Positions 44,710 to 55,019 of a stretch of 64,000 nt of DNA are shown piece after piece. Where the stretch lies: positions 62,001 through 126,000 of the forward strand of contig NZ_VATA01000006.1 in the NCBI RefSeq assembly GCF_005870025.1, written 5' to 3'. The notes beneath the pieces were generated by a model that was not told the DNA's origin, made no database searches, and worked only from the letters and a program-made list of their open reading frames with translations. This DNA comes from Poseidonocella sp. HB161398 (GTDB lineage Bacteria; Pseudomonadota; Alphaproteobacteria; Rhodobacterales; Rhodobacteraceae). Numbering within the stretch: position 1 is the first letter of the stretch; each line of letters starts with the position of its first letter. The position numbers were made by a program, and so were the translations under genes.

Positions 44710-45677
44710 TGGTCCGCCGTCCCAGACAGGCCTTTCCGACCGCCACCGGCGGCGGCGAGGACAAGCCCGCAACCGCTGCGCGCCGGGCCCCGATGTTCGC
44801 CAAGGGCGCCGCCAGCCTCGACACCGCCGCCCGCTCGGCCGCGGCCGAGGACCGGATGTACCGCAACCTGGCGCTGGAGCTGATCGACCCCTCGCCGATC
44901 CGCGACCGGATCGACCTGACCGAGAATCTCGACACGCTGAAACGCAGCCTCGAGGAGGACGGCCAGCAGATCCCCATCCTGGTCCGGCCGAAGCCCGGCT
45001 CGGAGCGCTACGAGATCGTCACCGGCCGCCGCCGCCTGCAGGCGATGCGCGATCTGGGCCGCGGCACGATCCAGGCCTTCGTCCGGCCGATGTCCGACGA
45101 AGAGGCCTTCGTCGCCCAGGGGGTCGAGAACAACGCAAGGCTTGAGACGTCCTTCATCGAGCGCGCGCGCACCATCCTGTCGGCGCTCGAAGCCGGGTTC
45201 TCGCAGACGCAGGTGGAGAAATTCCTCGGCGTCGACCAGACGATGATCTCGCGGATGAAGTCGATCTATACCGGCCTGGGCGAGGATCTGGTGCTGGCGA
45301 TCGGCCCGGCCCGCGGCATCGGACGGCGCAAATGGGACCGCCTTCTGACCCTGGTCCGCGCCGACGGCCGCGCGGCGGCCGCACTGGCCTCCGAGGTGCC
45401 CGCGGGCATCGCCGATAGCGCCGAGCGATTCGAGGCGTTTCTCGGCCAGATGGAAGACGCCGCCCCTGCCCCCGCCCCGAAAGCGGAGAAGCCGCGGCGC
45501 GACCCGGCGCCGAAGGACATGTCGAAACCGCTCAGCACCACCCGCAAGGGCCGCCGCCTGGTGATCCAGACCGGCGAGGCGGTGCCCGCGGAATTCCTTG
45601 ATTTCGTGGAGGCCTGCCTGCCGGGCCTCCTGCACCAGTTCTACGACAGCGCGCCCGGGGAGACCGAGGGCGACTGA
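44709..45677 (+). CDS. repB: Plasmid partitioning protein RepB
   Basis: 322 aa. The ParB/Srx-type domain has QQIPILVRPKPGSERY and TGRRRLQAMRDLG (105-117), and a helix-turn-helix FSQTQVEKFLGVDQTMISRM around 163-182. The C-terminal part should dimerise. RepB binds centromere-like palindromes; those at 46956-47109 are the obvious candidates. One-base overlap with repA. Confidence 0.95.
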   Translation: MVRRPRQAFPTATGGGEDKPATAARRAPMFAKGAASLDTAARSAAAEDRMYRNLALELIDPSPIRDRIDLTENLDTLKRSLEEDGQQIPILVRPKPGSERYEIVTGRRRLQAMRDLGRGTIQAFVRPMSDEEAFVAQGVENNARLETSFIERARTILSALEAGFSQTQVEKFLGVDQTMISRMKSIYTGLGEDLVLAIGPARGIGRRKWDRLLTLVRADGRAAAALASEVPAGIADSAERFEAFLGQMEDAAPAPAPKAEKPRRDPAPKDMSKPLSTTRKGRRLVIQTGEAVPAEFLDFVEACLPGLLHQFYDSAPGETEGD

Positions 45678-45778
45678 CGCCCCTCCGGGGGCAATCCACC
45701 GGTCCCGAGCAGCGGCGCCATCAGAGCGCCGGGACCCAACCGAAACGAGAGAAGGAGCAGACAGCAGGCAAAAGAAAA

Positions 45779-45880
45779 CCCCTCAAAGCCGAGGCTCCGA
45801 AGGGCTTCCGAGATTTGTAGCATCCTCTTGGTACCCGAAAAAGCGAATCCAAGGCAACACCGGATTTCGGTGAACGGGGA
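45779..45880 (-). ncRNA. Candidate counter-transcribed incompatibility RNA
   Basis: The 225-bp repB-repC gap is where repABC plasmids encode a small antisense RNA that limits repC. On the minus strand an imperfect hairpin (CTCGGAAG...CTTCGGAG) runs into GAGGGGTTTTCTTTT, a plausible terminator at about 45775-45810. No clear minus-strand promoter was identified, so the limits are approximate. Confidence 0.45.
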
Positions 45881-45902
45881 AGTTTTGCCGTCTGATTGAG
45901 GA

Positions 45903-47021
45903 ATGACACAGGTTATCCCGGCGGATCTTCCGTCCGGGCACGGAGATCCTTTGTCTCCGGCCCCCCGCCCCGGCGCGTTCATCCTGGACCGCTGGCAGGT
46001 TCTGCAACTGGTCAAGGACACCTCCCGCGCGCTCGGACTGGGCGAACGCGAGATCGCCGTCCTGGCCGCCCATCTCAGCGTCCTGCCCAAGGGCCCGGTC
46101 CGCGCCAACCAGCTCTTGATGTCCTATGCCGAGATCGGCGGGCTGCTGGAGCGCGCCAATTGCATGGACGAGCGCCGCTTCCGCCGCGGCGAGGCCCGCC
46201 TGGCCGAGATCGGCCTGGTGACGCGCAAGCTCTCCGGCAACGGCCGCCGCTACCCGGTCCGCGATGGCCGCGGACAGATCGTCGACGCCTACGGGATCGA
46301 CCTGCGCCCGCTCTTCCTGCGCGCCGCGGAGCTGGAGGAGATCCGCACCCGCCTGGCCGAGGAGGACGCCCGCCGCCGCGCCCTGCGCAGCCGGATCAGC
46401 GCCCGCCTATCGGCGCTCCGCCGCGAGGGAGCCGAGGCCGCCCTGCCCTGTCTCGACGCCCTCCAGCGCCTCTGCCGCCGCGCCCGCGCCAGCCTCTGCG
46501 AGCTCGCCGCAGCCGAGCGCCAGCTCGATGCCGCCGAAGCCGGACTGGAGCAGGCAACGTCCGACCCCGCGCCGCAGCCGGACAGACAGGCCGCCATTGC
46601 CGGACACTCTGTCCGTTCCAAAGAGTCCCCAGAAAAAGAAACTATAAAGCCCGCGCGAGAATCCGACATCTGGAAGCTCTGGCAGGCGTCACCGCGATTA
46701 GCCGCCTATTTCCCCGACCCTCTTCGTGACCGCGATGACCTCCTGCGGCGGATTCTGGATTTTCTTGGTTTTCTTGGAGTGAAGGGATCCAGCGCGGTGG
46801 AGGCCTTAGCGCGGATCCCGATCCCGGACATGCTTAGACTGCTGGAGATGCTTCTTGGCCGTCTTTCCAGGATCGACAACCCCGCCGCCTATCTGCGATC
46901 GATGCTGGCGAATTACGATGGACCGGAACGCGGATCGGCGCGAAACGGCAGGCAATATGACCGCGGTCATAACCGCGGAGGCTTGCGCCTCCGTTCGTTG
47001 GACCGGGCGTGTACGCCGTGA
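45903..47021 (+). CDS. repC: Replication initiator RepC
   Basis: 372 aa. The N-terminal winged-helix part (RWQVLQLVKDTSRALGLGER, LPKGPVRANQLLMSYAEIG) and the C-terminal domain (SDIWKLWQASPRLAAYFP, NPAAYLRSMLANY) are typical of RepC. It binds and opens the origin, which in this family lies inside repC; the A-rich stretch at 46628-46648 is a candidate site. Preceded by the ctRNA region, followed by three palindromes, the first overlapping its 3' end. Confidence 0.95.
   Translation: MTQVIPADLPSGHGDPLSPAPRPGAFILDRWQVLQLVKDTSRALGLGEREIAVLAAHLSVLPKGPVRANQLLMSYAEIGGLLERANCMDERRFRRGEARLAEIGLVTRKLSGNGRRYPVRDGRGQIVDAYGIDLRPLFLRAAELEEIRTRLAEEDARRRALRSRISARLSALRREGAEAALPCLDALQRLCRRARASLCELAAAERQLDAAEAGLEQATSDPAPQPDRQAAIAGHSVRSKESPEKETIKPARESDIWKLWQASPRLAAYFPDPLRDRDDLLRRILDFLGFLGVKGSSAVEALARIPIPDMLRLLEMLLGRLSRIDNPAAYLRSMLANYDGPERGSARNGRQYDRGHNRGGLRLRSLDRACTP
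46956..46971. promoter_or_regulatory. parS-like palindrome, copy 1
   Basis: TATGACCGCGGTCATA, a perfect 16-bp palindrome inside the 3' end of repC. Repeated at 47063 and 47096. Confidence 0.7.
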
Positions 47022-47062
47022 CTATGGCGGCTCGGTTCATGACTGTCGCTCCGGCATGAGAA

Positions 47063-47078
47063 TATGACCGCGGTCATA
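47063..47078. promoter_or_regulatory. parS-like palindrome, copy 2
   Basis: Identical 16-bp palindrome TATGACCGCGGTCATA, 107 bp after the first. Confidence 0.7.
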
Positions 47079-47095
47079 ACTTGGCCGATGCGGAC

Positions 47096-47109
47096 ATGAC
47101 CGCGGTCAT
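47096..47109. promoter_or_regulatory. parS-like palindrome, copy 3
   Basis: ATGACCGCGGTCAT; the outer base pair of the other copies is lost (C at 47095). Centres of copies 2 and 3 are 32 bp apart, about three helical turns. Confidence 0.65.
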
Positions 47110-48689
47110 AGGCCATGGTGACTGCTGTTCTTCCGTCGGGTCGAGACGCGACCAGTACCGCCGCAACGGCATGCCTTGGGCGCCGCCCGAGGCGCCGACT
47201 CAGAGAATGGGAATTGTGCCTGACAGGACGCCGGGAAAGGCAGAGCGCGGGGCAGCGTCCTTCGAGTGGACGTGCCGAGCGAGCGACATTGCCGACCGGT
47301 GCTGCCTTGAAATTTGGCGTCCTTCGACCAGTCGTCTAAGACTGCGCTGTTCCTGGAGGCCATATCTAATGCTGGACTCCACGTGGCTCTGCCGCAGACA
47401 GACGGCGCATCCGATCAGGCATTCCGGCCGTCTTGGCCGCTCCGGAAACCGAAGCTCCGCAAAGGATAGGCATCCTGCGGCCTGTGTCGCGGCCGGACGG
47501 TAGCGAGGGATTTCCGGCGTCGCATGCTTCGGGGTCCGATCTTCACGCCAATTGGAACCGGGCGATCTGTTGCGTTCCATTTGCCGGGCTTGGCCTCGAC
47601 GTCGGCCATCGCACCCGCGGGATCTTGAGCGCAATTGGTTCGCGGCGCTGTTTTGGTGCTCCTGGGCTCGGATTGATCCGGACCTCCGGGGGACACGACG
47701 GCACCGCATCAAGCGTCGAGGTCGGCCCGGGCGTGAGGAAGAGGCGCCGGGTCGAGCCCGGCGCGGGACTGGATCGCACGGTGGCGTTGGCGGAGTACGC
47801 TAGGGGTAGGGAGGTTGCTTGGGAGGGGCATACGGCGACGGGATGCGGCGGATGCTGCCTGAGCGAGCAGCCCGACAGGAAAGGGATGGCTCCGGTCTTC
47901 GTGGGTGCCATAAGGTGCATGGCCGGAGTGGCGAGACGCGAGCGGGCAGGGGGATGGCCTGCTCGTCTTCGGGGAGACGGTTGGGACATGGCCGGTTGGG
48001 CGGTTGCCTTCGGGGCCTTGTCCGCGGGAAAGAGGCTCCCTTGGCGCGCGGCTGACACTTGTGCGGAGAATGGGGTTGCGGATTGTCAAGGGCGGTGAAA
48101 CTGGTCGCTGCCGACCTGCCGACCTGCCGACCTGCCGACCTGCCGACCTGCCGACCTGCCGACCTGCCGACCTGCCGACCTGCCGACCTGCCGACCTGCC
48201 GACCTGCCGGTCTCGGGGACCGCGTGGCCGGGAGCCCGGAGAGACGATCCATCAAAGGGCCTGGAATATGCGCTGCGTCGGCTTCTTCCGGAGGCTTCTC
48301 TGGCAAGAAGCAGCGCTGCGGGAGCCCTCCGCCGATCCTGCTTCGAAGGGCGGGCAGGGGAGCAGAGGCCGTGGCAAATCTGTGCCAATGCCGGTCTTGC
48401 CGCAGGGAAGAGACGCTCTTTCCGGTCGCCTTCATAGCGGGAAACGGATAGGGTGGAGACACGCGCAGCAGCCGGATCAGCGGTTCTTGCGCGACGATCC
48501 TGCAGCCCGCGGTTCCGGAAGATTACCGGACATAGCGCAGAGCGGCAGGAGGCGGCGGAGATCCTCGGCAGAAACGCCAAAAAGCGCCGTCGCGGCACCA
48601 CCCCGGAAACACGGCAGGACATCGCAACGCGAGACAGAGCGGGGCGGAAAACTTGTTAGTGTGCCAACTTTCTGCTGACAGGGGGCACG
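47110..48689. other. 1.6-kb region without recognisable genes
   Basis: No frame on either strand gives a familiar domain, codon usage lacks the GC-third bias of the real genes, and several stretches are A/T-richer than the rest of the window. It contains the 8-bp tandem array at 48113-48208. It may be spacer or decayed foreign DNA between the replication module and the glycosidase genes. Confidence 0.55.
48113..48208. repeat. Perfect 8-bp tandem repeat, 12 copies
   Basis: GACCTGCC repeated 12 times without error, with half a unit (TGCC) in front. Three units make 24 nt, so every frame stays open through it. No convincing gene surrounds it. Perfect identity points to recent slippage and copy-number instability. 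Confidence 0.95.
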
Positions 48690-51242
48690 GTGGCGGCTAG
48701 AACCGGAGGGCGGATCAGCCCCCCGCGCTCGGACACAATGCCAAGCCAGACAACCCTCCCGATGCCGGATGGCGGCACACGGCTCGACGCCTACTGGTTC
48801 TGGTCCGGCCTGCCGGACGAGGCCGAGATGCGCCGCCAGCTCGCGGAGTTCCGCGCGGCGGGCTTCGGGCGGATCTACATCCAGGCGCGGCTGTCCATGC
48901 CGCGGGAGCTCTATCTGTCGCCCGCCTTCCTCGATGCCTATGCAAGGGCGGTCGGCATCATGGCGGAGGCCGGGCTGCGCGCCGGGCTCTATGACGACTA
49001 TGCCTGGACCAGCGGCCAGGCCGGCGGGCGCAGCGTCGAGGGCGCGGACCATCTGCGCGAGCGGCATCTCTTCTGGGCGCGCGCCGGGGGCCGCCGCGCC
49101 GCGGTCAGCGGCATCCGCGCGACGCTGGGGGCGAGCCTCGGTCCGGCGGCGCGGCACTGGATCCACGAGGGCGGCGTGCCGCGCTGGGGCGGTTGGGAAA
49201 TCGCCGGGGCGGTGATGCATCTGGCCGATGGCGGGCTGCGCGACGTTACGGACGAGGTGCGGATCATCCGGGCCGGGGAGGAGGGCGTCGAGGCGGAGCT
49301 TGGCGCCGACCTGCCGGCGGGCGCCGCCTGGACGCTTTTCGCCGCCGCGCGCGCCGTCAATTCGCGGATCGTCAACTATCTGCTGCCCGAGGCGGGGGAG
49401 CGCTTCGTCGAGGTCGGGCTGGCGCCCTTCGCCCGCGCGCTGGGGCCGCTGATGCCGGGCACGCTCGACCGGGTGTTCTTCGATCAGCCGGCACCCGGGC
49501 TCTATGACTGGGCGGAGCGGGCGGGCAATCTGGGCAACAGCCTGCCCTGGAGCGGCGGGCTGCGCAGGGCGCTCGAAGCGCGCGGCAGGGTGGCGCCGCA
49601 GCTCGCGCAGCTTCTGGACGATTGCGGGCCCGGGACCGGCGCGACGCGCAGCTTCGTCTACCGCGAGGTGACGGCGCGGATGCAGGACGGGTTCCTCGGC
49701 GCGCTGCGGCGGTTCTGCGACCGGCACGGGCTGGCGCTGTCGGGCCACGAGATCCTGCCGCATATCGGCAGTTTCGAGCTGAATGGCGGCTTCCGCAGCA
49801 TCGATCCGCGGGTCTCTCTGGGGGCGGATTTCTTCGGCACCGACCGGTTCCGCGACGTGACCGCGGTCGACGCGAACAACCTGGTGCCGCAGCTTGCCCC
49901 CGTGCTGGGGCAGAGCGTGGCGCAGGCGGCTGGCCGGCAGGGCTGCGAGGTCGAGCTTTACGTAACGTCCACGCGGAACGAGGCCCGCGCCACCGGCCAG
50001 TGGGAGATGACACCCGCCGCACTGCGCGCGCAGCTCCTGCGGCTGCATCTTCTGGGCGCGTCGCGGGTGATCCTGCATGCGCTCTTCGCGGAGGCGGGCG
50101 ATGCGCGGCCGGAGCCGCTGGGCAATCTGCGCTTCGATTTCCCGCCGGGCTACAACCTGCAGCCCTGGTGGCCGGCAATGGGCGCGATTGCGGCGGAGGC
50201 GGCGCAGCTGGCGGCGTTCCTCGAGGGCGCGGCGCCGGAGCGGCAGGTGGCGGTGCTCTATCCCTACGAGACGGCATTGCGCGAAGGGCCGCGGCATGCG
50301 CATGCGGCCCGGTTCGGCGCCTGGTGCGAGGCGCTCTGCGCGGCCGGGCAGCCGCCGCGGATCCTCGACGAGGCCGGGCTGGCGCGGATCGAGGACGCGG
50401 GGCAGGGGGCCCGGATCGACGGCACGGAGCTGGCGGCGCTGGTGCTGCCCGCGGTGACGGCCTTCGCCGATCCGGCGAGCGCGGCGCGGATCGCGGCGCT
50501 GGAGGCGGCGGGGCTGCCGGTGCTGCGCGGCGCGCCGGAGCTGGCGGGGCTTCCGGAGGGCGGGCCGGTGCTCGACCCGGTGCCGGGGCTGCGCCACCGC
50601 CTGGCCGGGCGCGATGCCGCGGGCTGGTGGCGGCTGGCGGTCTTCAATGACAGCGAGGCGCAGGCGGCGACGGTGCTGCGGCTGGGCAGCGGTCTCCTCT
50701 GCCGGGCGGGCGGCGCGTCGGTGGAGGCGCAGGCGGTCGATCTGCATCTCGCGCCGCAGGAGCTTCTGTGCCTGGAGCTGCGCGAGGCGGCGGCGGCGAC
50801 CCCGCGCGCCCGGCTGGGGGCCGCGCCGCCGCTGCGGCTGGCCGCGGAGCTGGCCGAGGGCTGGCGCCTGCGGACCAGCGGCGCGGCACGGCCGGTGCGG
50901 GTCGATCGCGGCTGGGAAGCGCAGGGCGATCCGGACTGGTCGGGGACCGGGCTCTACGAGACGGAGTTCGCGCTGGAGCGCGCCCTGACCCTGGTACTGG
51001 AGCTGCCCGGGCTCGCCTGCTGGGCGGAGGTGCGGCTGGACGGCGCAGTGGCCGGCCGGGTCTGGCATCCGCCCTTCCGCCTGCCGCTCGGCCGGGTCGG
51101 CGCCGGGCGCCACCGGCTGCAGATCGCGGTTGCCAATACTGCCGCCAACCGCTTTCTCGCGGGCACGTCCTTCGGCGGCGCCTGCCCCGACCCGTCCGGG
51201 CTGACCCGCCCGCCCCGCCTGCTGACCGAGGATCTGCCATGA
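48690..51242 (+). CDS. Glycoside hydrolase, GH106 (alpha-L-rhamnosidase)-like
   Basis: About 850 aa from a GTG with GGGGG upstream; the ATG at 48738 is the alternative. No signal peptide. The N-terminal barrel starts LDAYWFWSGLPDEAEMRRQL and GFGRIYIQARLSMP; the C-terminus is a galactose-binding-like sandwich (WAEVRLDGAVAGRVWHPPF, GRHRLQIAVANT). This architecture fits GH106-related enzymes. Its stop overlaps the next hydrolase gene, so the pair probably degrades one oligosaccharide in the cytoplasm. Family placement is by eye. Confidence 0.7.
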   Translation: MAARTGGRISPPRSDTMPSQTTLPMPDGGTRLDAYWFWSGLPDEAEMRRQLAEFRAAGFGRIYIQARLSMPRELYLSPAFLDAYARAVGIMAEAGLRAGLYDDYAWTSGQAGGRSVEGADHLRERHLFWARAGGRRAAVSGIRATLGASLGPAARHWIHEGGVPRWGGWEIAGAVMHLADGGLRDVTDEVRIIRAGEEGVEAELGADLPAGAAWTLFAAARAVNSRIVNYLLPEAGERFVEVGLAPFARALGPLMPGTLDRVFFDQPAPGLYDWAERAGNLGNSLPWSGGLRRALEARGRVAPQLAQLLDDCGPGTGATRSFVYREVTARMQDGFLGALRRFCDRHGLALSGHEILPHIGSFELNGGFRSIDPRVSLGADFFGTDRFRDVTAVDANNLVPQLAPVLGQSVAQAAGRQGCEVELYVTSTRNEARATGQWEMTPAALRAQLLRLHLLGASRVILHALFAEAGDARPEPLGNLRFDFPPGYNLQPWWPAMGAIAAEAAQLAAFLEGAAPERQVAVLYPYETALREGPRHAHAARFGAWCEALCAAGQPPRILDEAGLARIEDAGQGARIDGTELAALVLPAVTAFADPASAARIAALEAAGLPVLRGAPELAGLPEGGPVLDPVPGLRHRLAGRDAAGWWRLAVFNDSEAQAATVLRLGSGLLCRAGGASVEAQAVDLHLAPQELLCLELREAAAATPRARLGAAPPLRLAAELAEGWRLRTSGAARPVRVDRGWEAQGDPDWSGTGLYETEFALERALTLVLELPGLACWAEVRLDGAVAGRVWHPPFRLPLGRVGAGRHRLQIAVANTAANRFLAGTSFGGACPDPSGLTRPPRLLTEDLP

Positions 51243-53467
51243 CCCTGACCCCGACCCTGCCGCCCGATGTCCAGTGGTACACCTGGTCGGAGCGCCCGGC
51301 CGAGGCAGTGTTCCAGCCGCTGGGGATCCGCATCGCGCCGCTGCTCTATTCGACGCGGGCGCGGGCGGTGTCGCAGATCGCGCCGCGCCGCGATCCGGTC
51401 CGCCTGGGGCCGCACGGGCTCGGCACCTGCCGGGCGGAGCTGGAGACGGAGCTGGCCGGGACGCGGCTCGCCCTCTCGCTCGATCCGGCCGGGCCCTTCG
51501 TGCAGCGCGGCGGCTGGCAGCGGCGCAAGGCGGGCGAATGGGGCGCGCGCTTCTGGCTGACGCTCGCCGTCTCGGCGGAGGCGGCGGACGAGCTGCGCTA
51601 CGATGCGGCGGCGCAGGCGGTGATGATCCGCTGCGGCAGCCGCTGGGCGGCGATCGTCACGGCCGCGCCGCCGATCCTCGTCTCGGGCCATGACAGCGTC
51701 GCGGCGCTTGCCGCGGATCTGGAGGCGAACGGCTATTTCAGCCTCGCCACGCGGGCGGAGGCCGCGCCGGTGCTGGGGCTGCGCTTCAATCTCGACATGA
51801 TGCCAGAGGGCCGCTGGTGCGCCGCTGTCGCCGATGCGCCCGGGCTGGCGCTGGAACAGGCCCGCGCCGGGCTCGACCCGGCGCCTCTGCCTCTGCCTCT
51901 GCGTCCGCGCCAGGCCGGGGCAGGGGAGGGCGGGCTCGACGCGATCCGCGACATCCTCGGCTGGAACACCGTCTGGGATGCCGCCAACCGCCGCCGCTAT
52001 ACCACCGTCTCGCGGGTGTGGAATCTCGGCGACTATGCCGTCTTCGCCAATGACCAGGCCTATGCCGCGCTGCTGGCCGCGGTGCTCGACCCGGAGCTGG
52101 CGCGCGAGAACCTCGCCATCGCCCTCGGCATCGCCACGCCGCAGGGCAATCTCGCCGCGCTCGTGTCCTCGCATGACGCCTGGACGGACCGCAGCCAGCC
52201 GCCGCTGGGCGGGCTGATCGCCTGGATGATCTACCAGCGTTCGGGCGACCGGGCGGGGCTCGCCGCGCAATTCGGCACGCTCCTGCGCCATCAGCGCTGG
52301 TGGCGCGCGATGCGCGATCCGCAGGGCACGGGGCTTGTCTCCTGCGGCAGCTCGGATGTCGGCACGGCGCTCTACAAGGGCACCCATTTCGCCGCCCGCA
52401 ACGAGACCGGGATGGACAATTCCGCGACCCATGACGAGGCGCAGATCGACCCCGCGACCGGCTGCCTCGCCACCTGGGATCTGGGGCTGAACTGCGCCGT
52501 CGCGCTCGATGCCGAGATGCTGGGCCTGATCGCCGCCGAGCTGGGCGAGACCGCCATTGCCGGCGAGATGGCCGCGCTGGCGGAGGCGCATCGCGCGGCC
52601 ATCCGCGAGCGGCTCTGGGATCCCGAGCGGAAGATCTTCGCCAACCGCCACCTTGCCGGCGGCTTCGTCCGGGCGCTGGCGCCGACGGCCTTCTATCCGC
52701 TGCTCTGCGGCGCCGCCGATGCCGGGCAGACCGCGCATCTGCTGGCGCATCTGGCGGATCCGCAGCTTTTCGGCACGCCCTTCCCGCTGCCCAACGCGGC
52801 GCGCTCAGAGGCGGCCTATGGCGAGAATGTCTACTGGCGCGGGCGCGTCTGGCCCAATGTCAACTTCCTGGTCTGGATGGGGCTCTGCCGCGCCGGGCAG
52901 GACGAGGCGGCCGCGCGCCTGGCGGCGCAGAGCCGCGATCTTTTCATGCGCAACTGGCAGGACCGGGTGGCGGGCGAGAATTTCAATGCCGAAACCGGCG
53001 AGGCGCTCGACCAGGGCGATGCCGATCCGTTCTACACCTGGGCGGCGCTGCTGCCGATGATCGGGGTGGAGGAGATCTGCGGGATCTCGCCCTGGGAGGG
53101 CTGGACCCTGTCGAACGGCGCAGAGGCGGAGCTGGGCCCGCTGGAGACCCCGATCGGGCCCGCGGTGGTGCGGCGCGAGGCGGGCTGGCTGAGCCTCGAG
53201 GGGCCGCAGGGCGCGGTGCTGCGCACCGATCATCCGGGCCGGCTGCGGCAGCTGCGGATCGGGGCGGGGCATCTGGGCTGCCAGGTCTCGCCCTCGCAGA
53301 CCGGGGCGCGGCTGGAGCTGCCCGGCGTGGCGGCGGCGCGGCTGGTGCAGATCCGCTGCGGCGGGGCCGTTCTGGAGCCCGCGCCGGGCGGGATGGCCGC
53401 GGTCAAGCTGCCGCCTTCGGCGGACTGGCAGCGGCTCGATATCTGGATGCTGCCGGAGGCGGGCTGA
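51239..53467 (+). CDS. Glycoside hydrolase, GH63/trehalase-like (alpha/alpha)6 barrel
   Basis: 742 aa, ATG overlapping the previous stop (ATGA). No signal peptide. Landmarks of the GH63/GH15/GH37 barrel: GWNTVWDAAN, SSHDAWTDRSQPP, the NETGMDNSATHDEAQ block and VYWRGRVWPNVNFLVW. Acid and base are probably the Asp in GMDN and a later Glu (GENFNAETGE). GH63 members remove glucose or mannosylglycerate-type groups. Ends in a perfect palindrome shared with the convergent operon. Confidence 0.78.
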   Translation: MTLTPTLPPDVQWYTWSERPAEAVFQPLGIRIAPLLYSTRARAVSQIAPRRDPVRLGPHGLGTCRAELETELAGTRLALSLDPAGPFVQRGGWQRRKAGEWGARFWLTLAVSAEAADELRYDAAAQAVMIRCGSRWAAIVTAAPPILVSGHDSVAALAADLEANGYFSLATRAEAAPVLGLRFNLDMMPEGRWCAAVADAPGLALEQARAGLDPAPLPLPLRPRQAGAGEGGLDAIRDILGWNTVWDAANRRRYTTVSRVWNLGDYAVFANDQAYAALLAAVLDPELARENLAIALGIATPQGNLAALVSSHDAWTDRSQPPLGGLIAWMIYQRSGDRAGLAAQFGTLLRHQRWWRAMRDPQGTGLVSCGSSDVGTALYKGTHFAARNETGMDNSATHDEAQIDPATGCLATWDLGLNCAVALDAEMLGLIAAELGETAIAGEMAALAEAHRAAIRERLWDPERKIFANRHLAGGFVRALAPTAFYPLLCGAADAGQTAHLLAHLADPQLFGTPFPLPNAARSEAAYGENVYWRGRVWPNVNFLVWMGLCRAGQDEAAARLAAQSRDLFMRNWQDRVAGENFNAETGEALDQGDADPFYTWAALLPMIGVEEICGISPWEGWTLSNGAEAELGPLETPIGPAVVRREAGWLSLEGPQGAVLRTDHPGRLRQLRIGAGHLGCQVSPSQTGARLELPGVAAARLVQIRCGGAVLEPAPGGMAAVKLPPSADWQRLDIWMLPEAG

Positions 53468-53479
53468 GCTCAGCCCGCC
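53458..53479. terminator. Bidirectional terminator palindrome
   Basis: A 22-bp perfect palindrome (arms GGCGGGCTGAG/CTCAGCCCGCC) that contains both convergent stop codons. It probably ends both operons. Confidence 0.55.
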
Positions 53480-54005
53480 CGCAGCGCCAGCTCGGCGGCG
53501 GTGTCGGTCAGGACCAGCATCGGCGCGCGGTCCCGCATCACCGTCAGCGCCGCCTCGTGCAGCGCGGGCGTCCCGGCGGCGCAGGCATCGGCGATCAGCC
53601 GGACATGGCGGCCGTCATCCACCGCCTCGACGGCGGTGCCCAGCACGCAGCAATCGGTGGCCACGCCGCAGATCGCCAGGGTGGCATCGCCGGGCAGATG
53701 CGGTGCGGCCTCGCGCCATTTGGCGAAGCGCGGGCTCGAGATGCTGCTGCGCCCGGCCCAGCGGGGATCCAGATCCCAGAGCGCGGCGCGGGCCGGATCG
53801 ACCGCGAAGGGCCAGCGGTCGTAATAGGGCTGCCAGGCGCCCTGCGGCGCGGCGGGGGGCAGGAAGCGGGTGAAGAGCACCTGCTCGCCATAGGCGGCCA
53901 CCAGCCGGCCGGTCCGCTCGGCCACCGCGTCATAGCCCGGCGTGCACCAGGGGCTGTCGGGATGGCCGAAGCCCGGCTGCATGTCGACGACGAGGAGCCA
54001 GTCGC

Positions 54006-54009
<4 letters not shown>
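53470..54009 (-). CDS. Isochorismatase/nicotinamidase family cysteine hydrolase
   Basis: 179 aa from the ATG at 54009, which overlaps the ATPase stop by 4 nt. Asp9 in LLVVDMQPGF and the nucleophile in GVATDCCVLGT (C121) are in place. The usual Lys of the triad (KxxxSxF) seems replaced by Arg in GRSSISSPRF, which would need checking. The family hydrolyses amides such as nicotinamide or carbamoyl compounds. Last gene of the ADP-ribosylglycohydrolase operon. Confidence 0.85.

Positions 54010-55018
<1,009 letters not shown>

Positions 55019-55019
<1 letters not shown>

Noticed and set aside
48113-48208. Iterons for plasmid replication
   Set aside because: The replicon is a complete repABC type whose origin lies in repC; 8-bp units are too short and adjacent for iterons.
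48004-48678. ORF through the 8-bp repeat as a phase-variable gene
   Set aside because: All frames stay open through an 8-bp repeat, and the flanks show no coding bias or domain on either strand.
47022-48690. Insertion sequence remnant
   Set aside because: No transposase fragment, terminal inverted repeats or target duplication could be seen.
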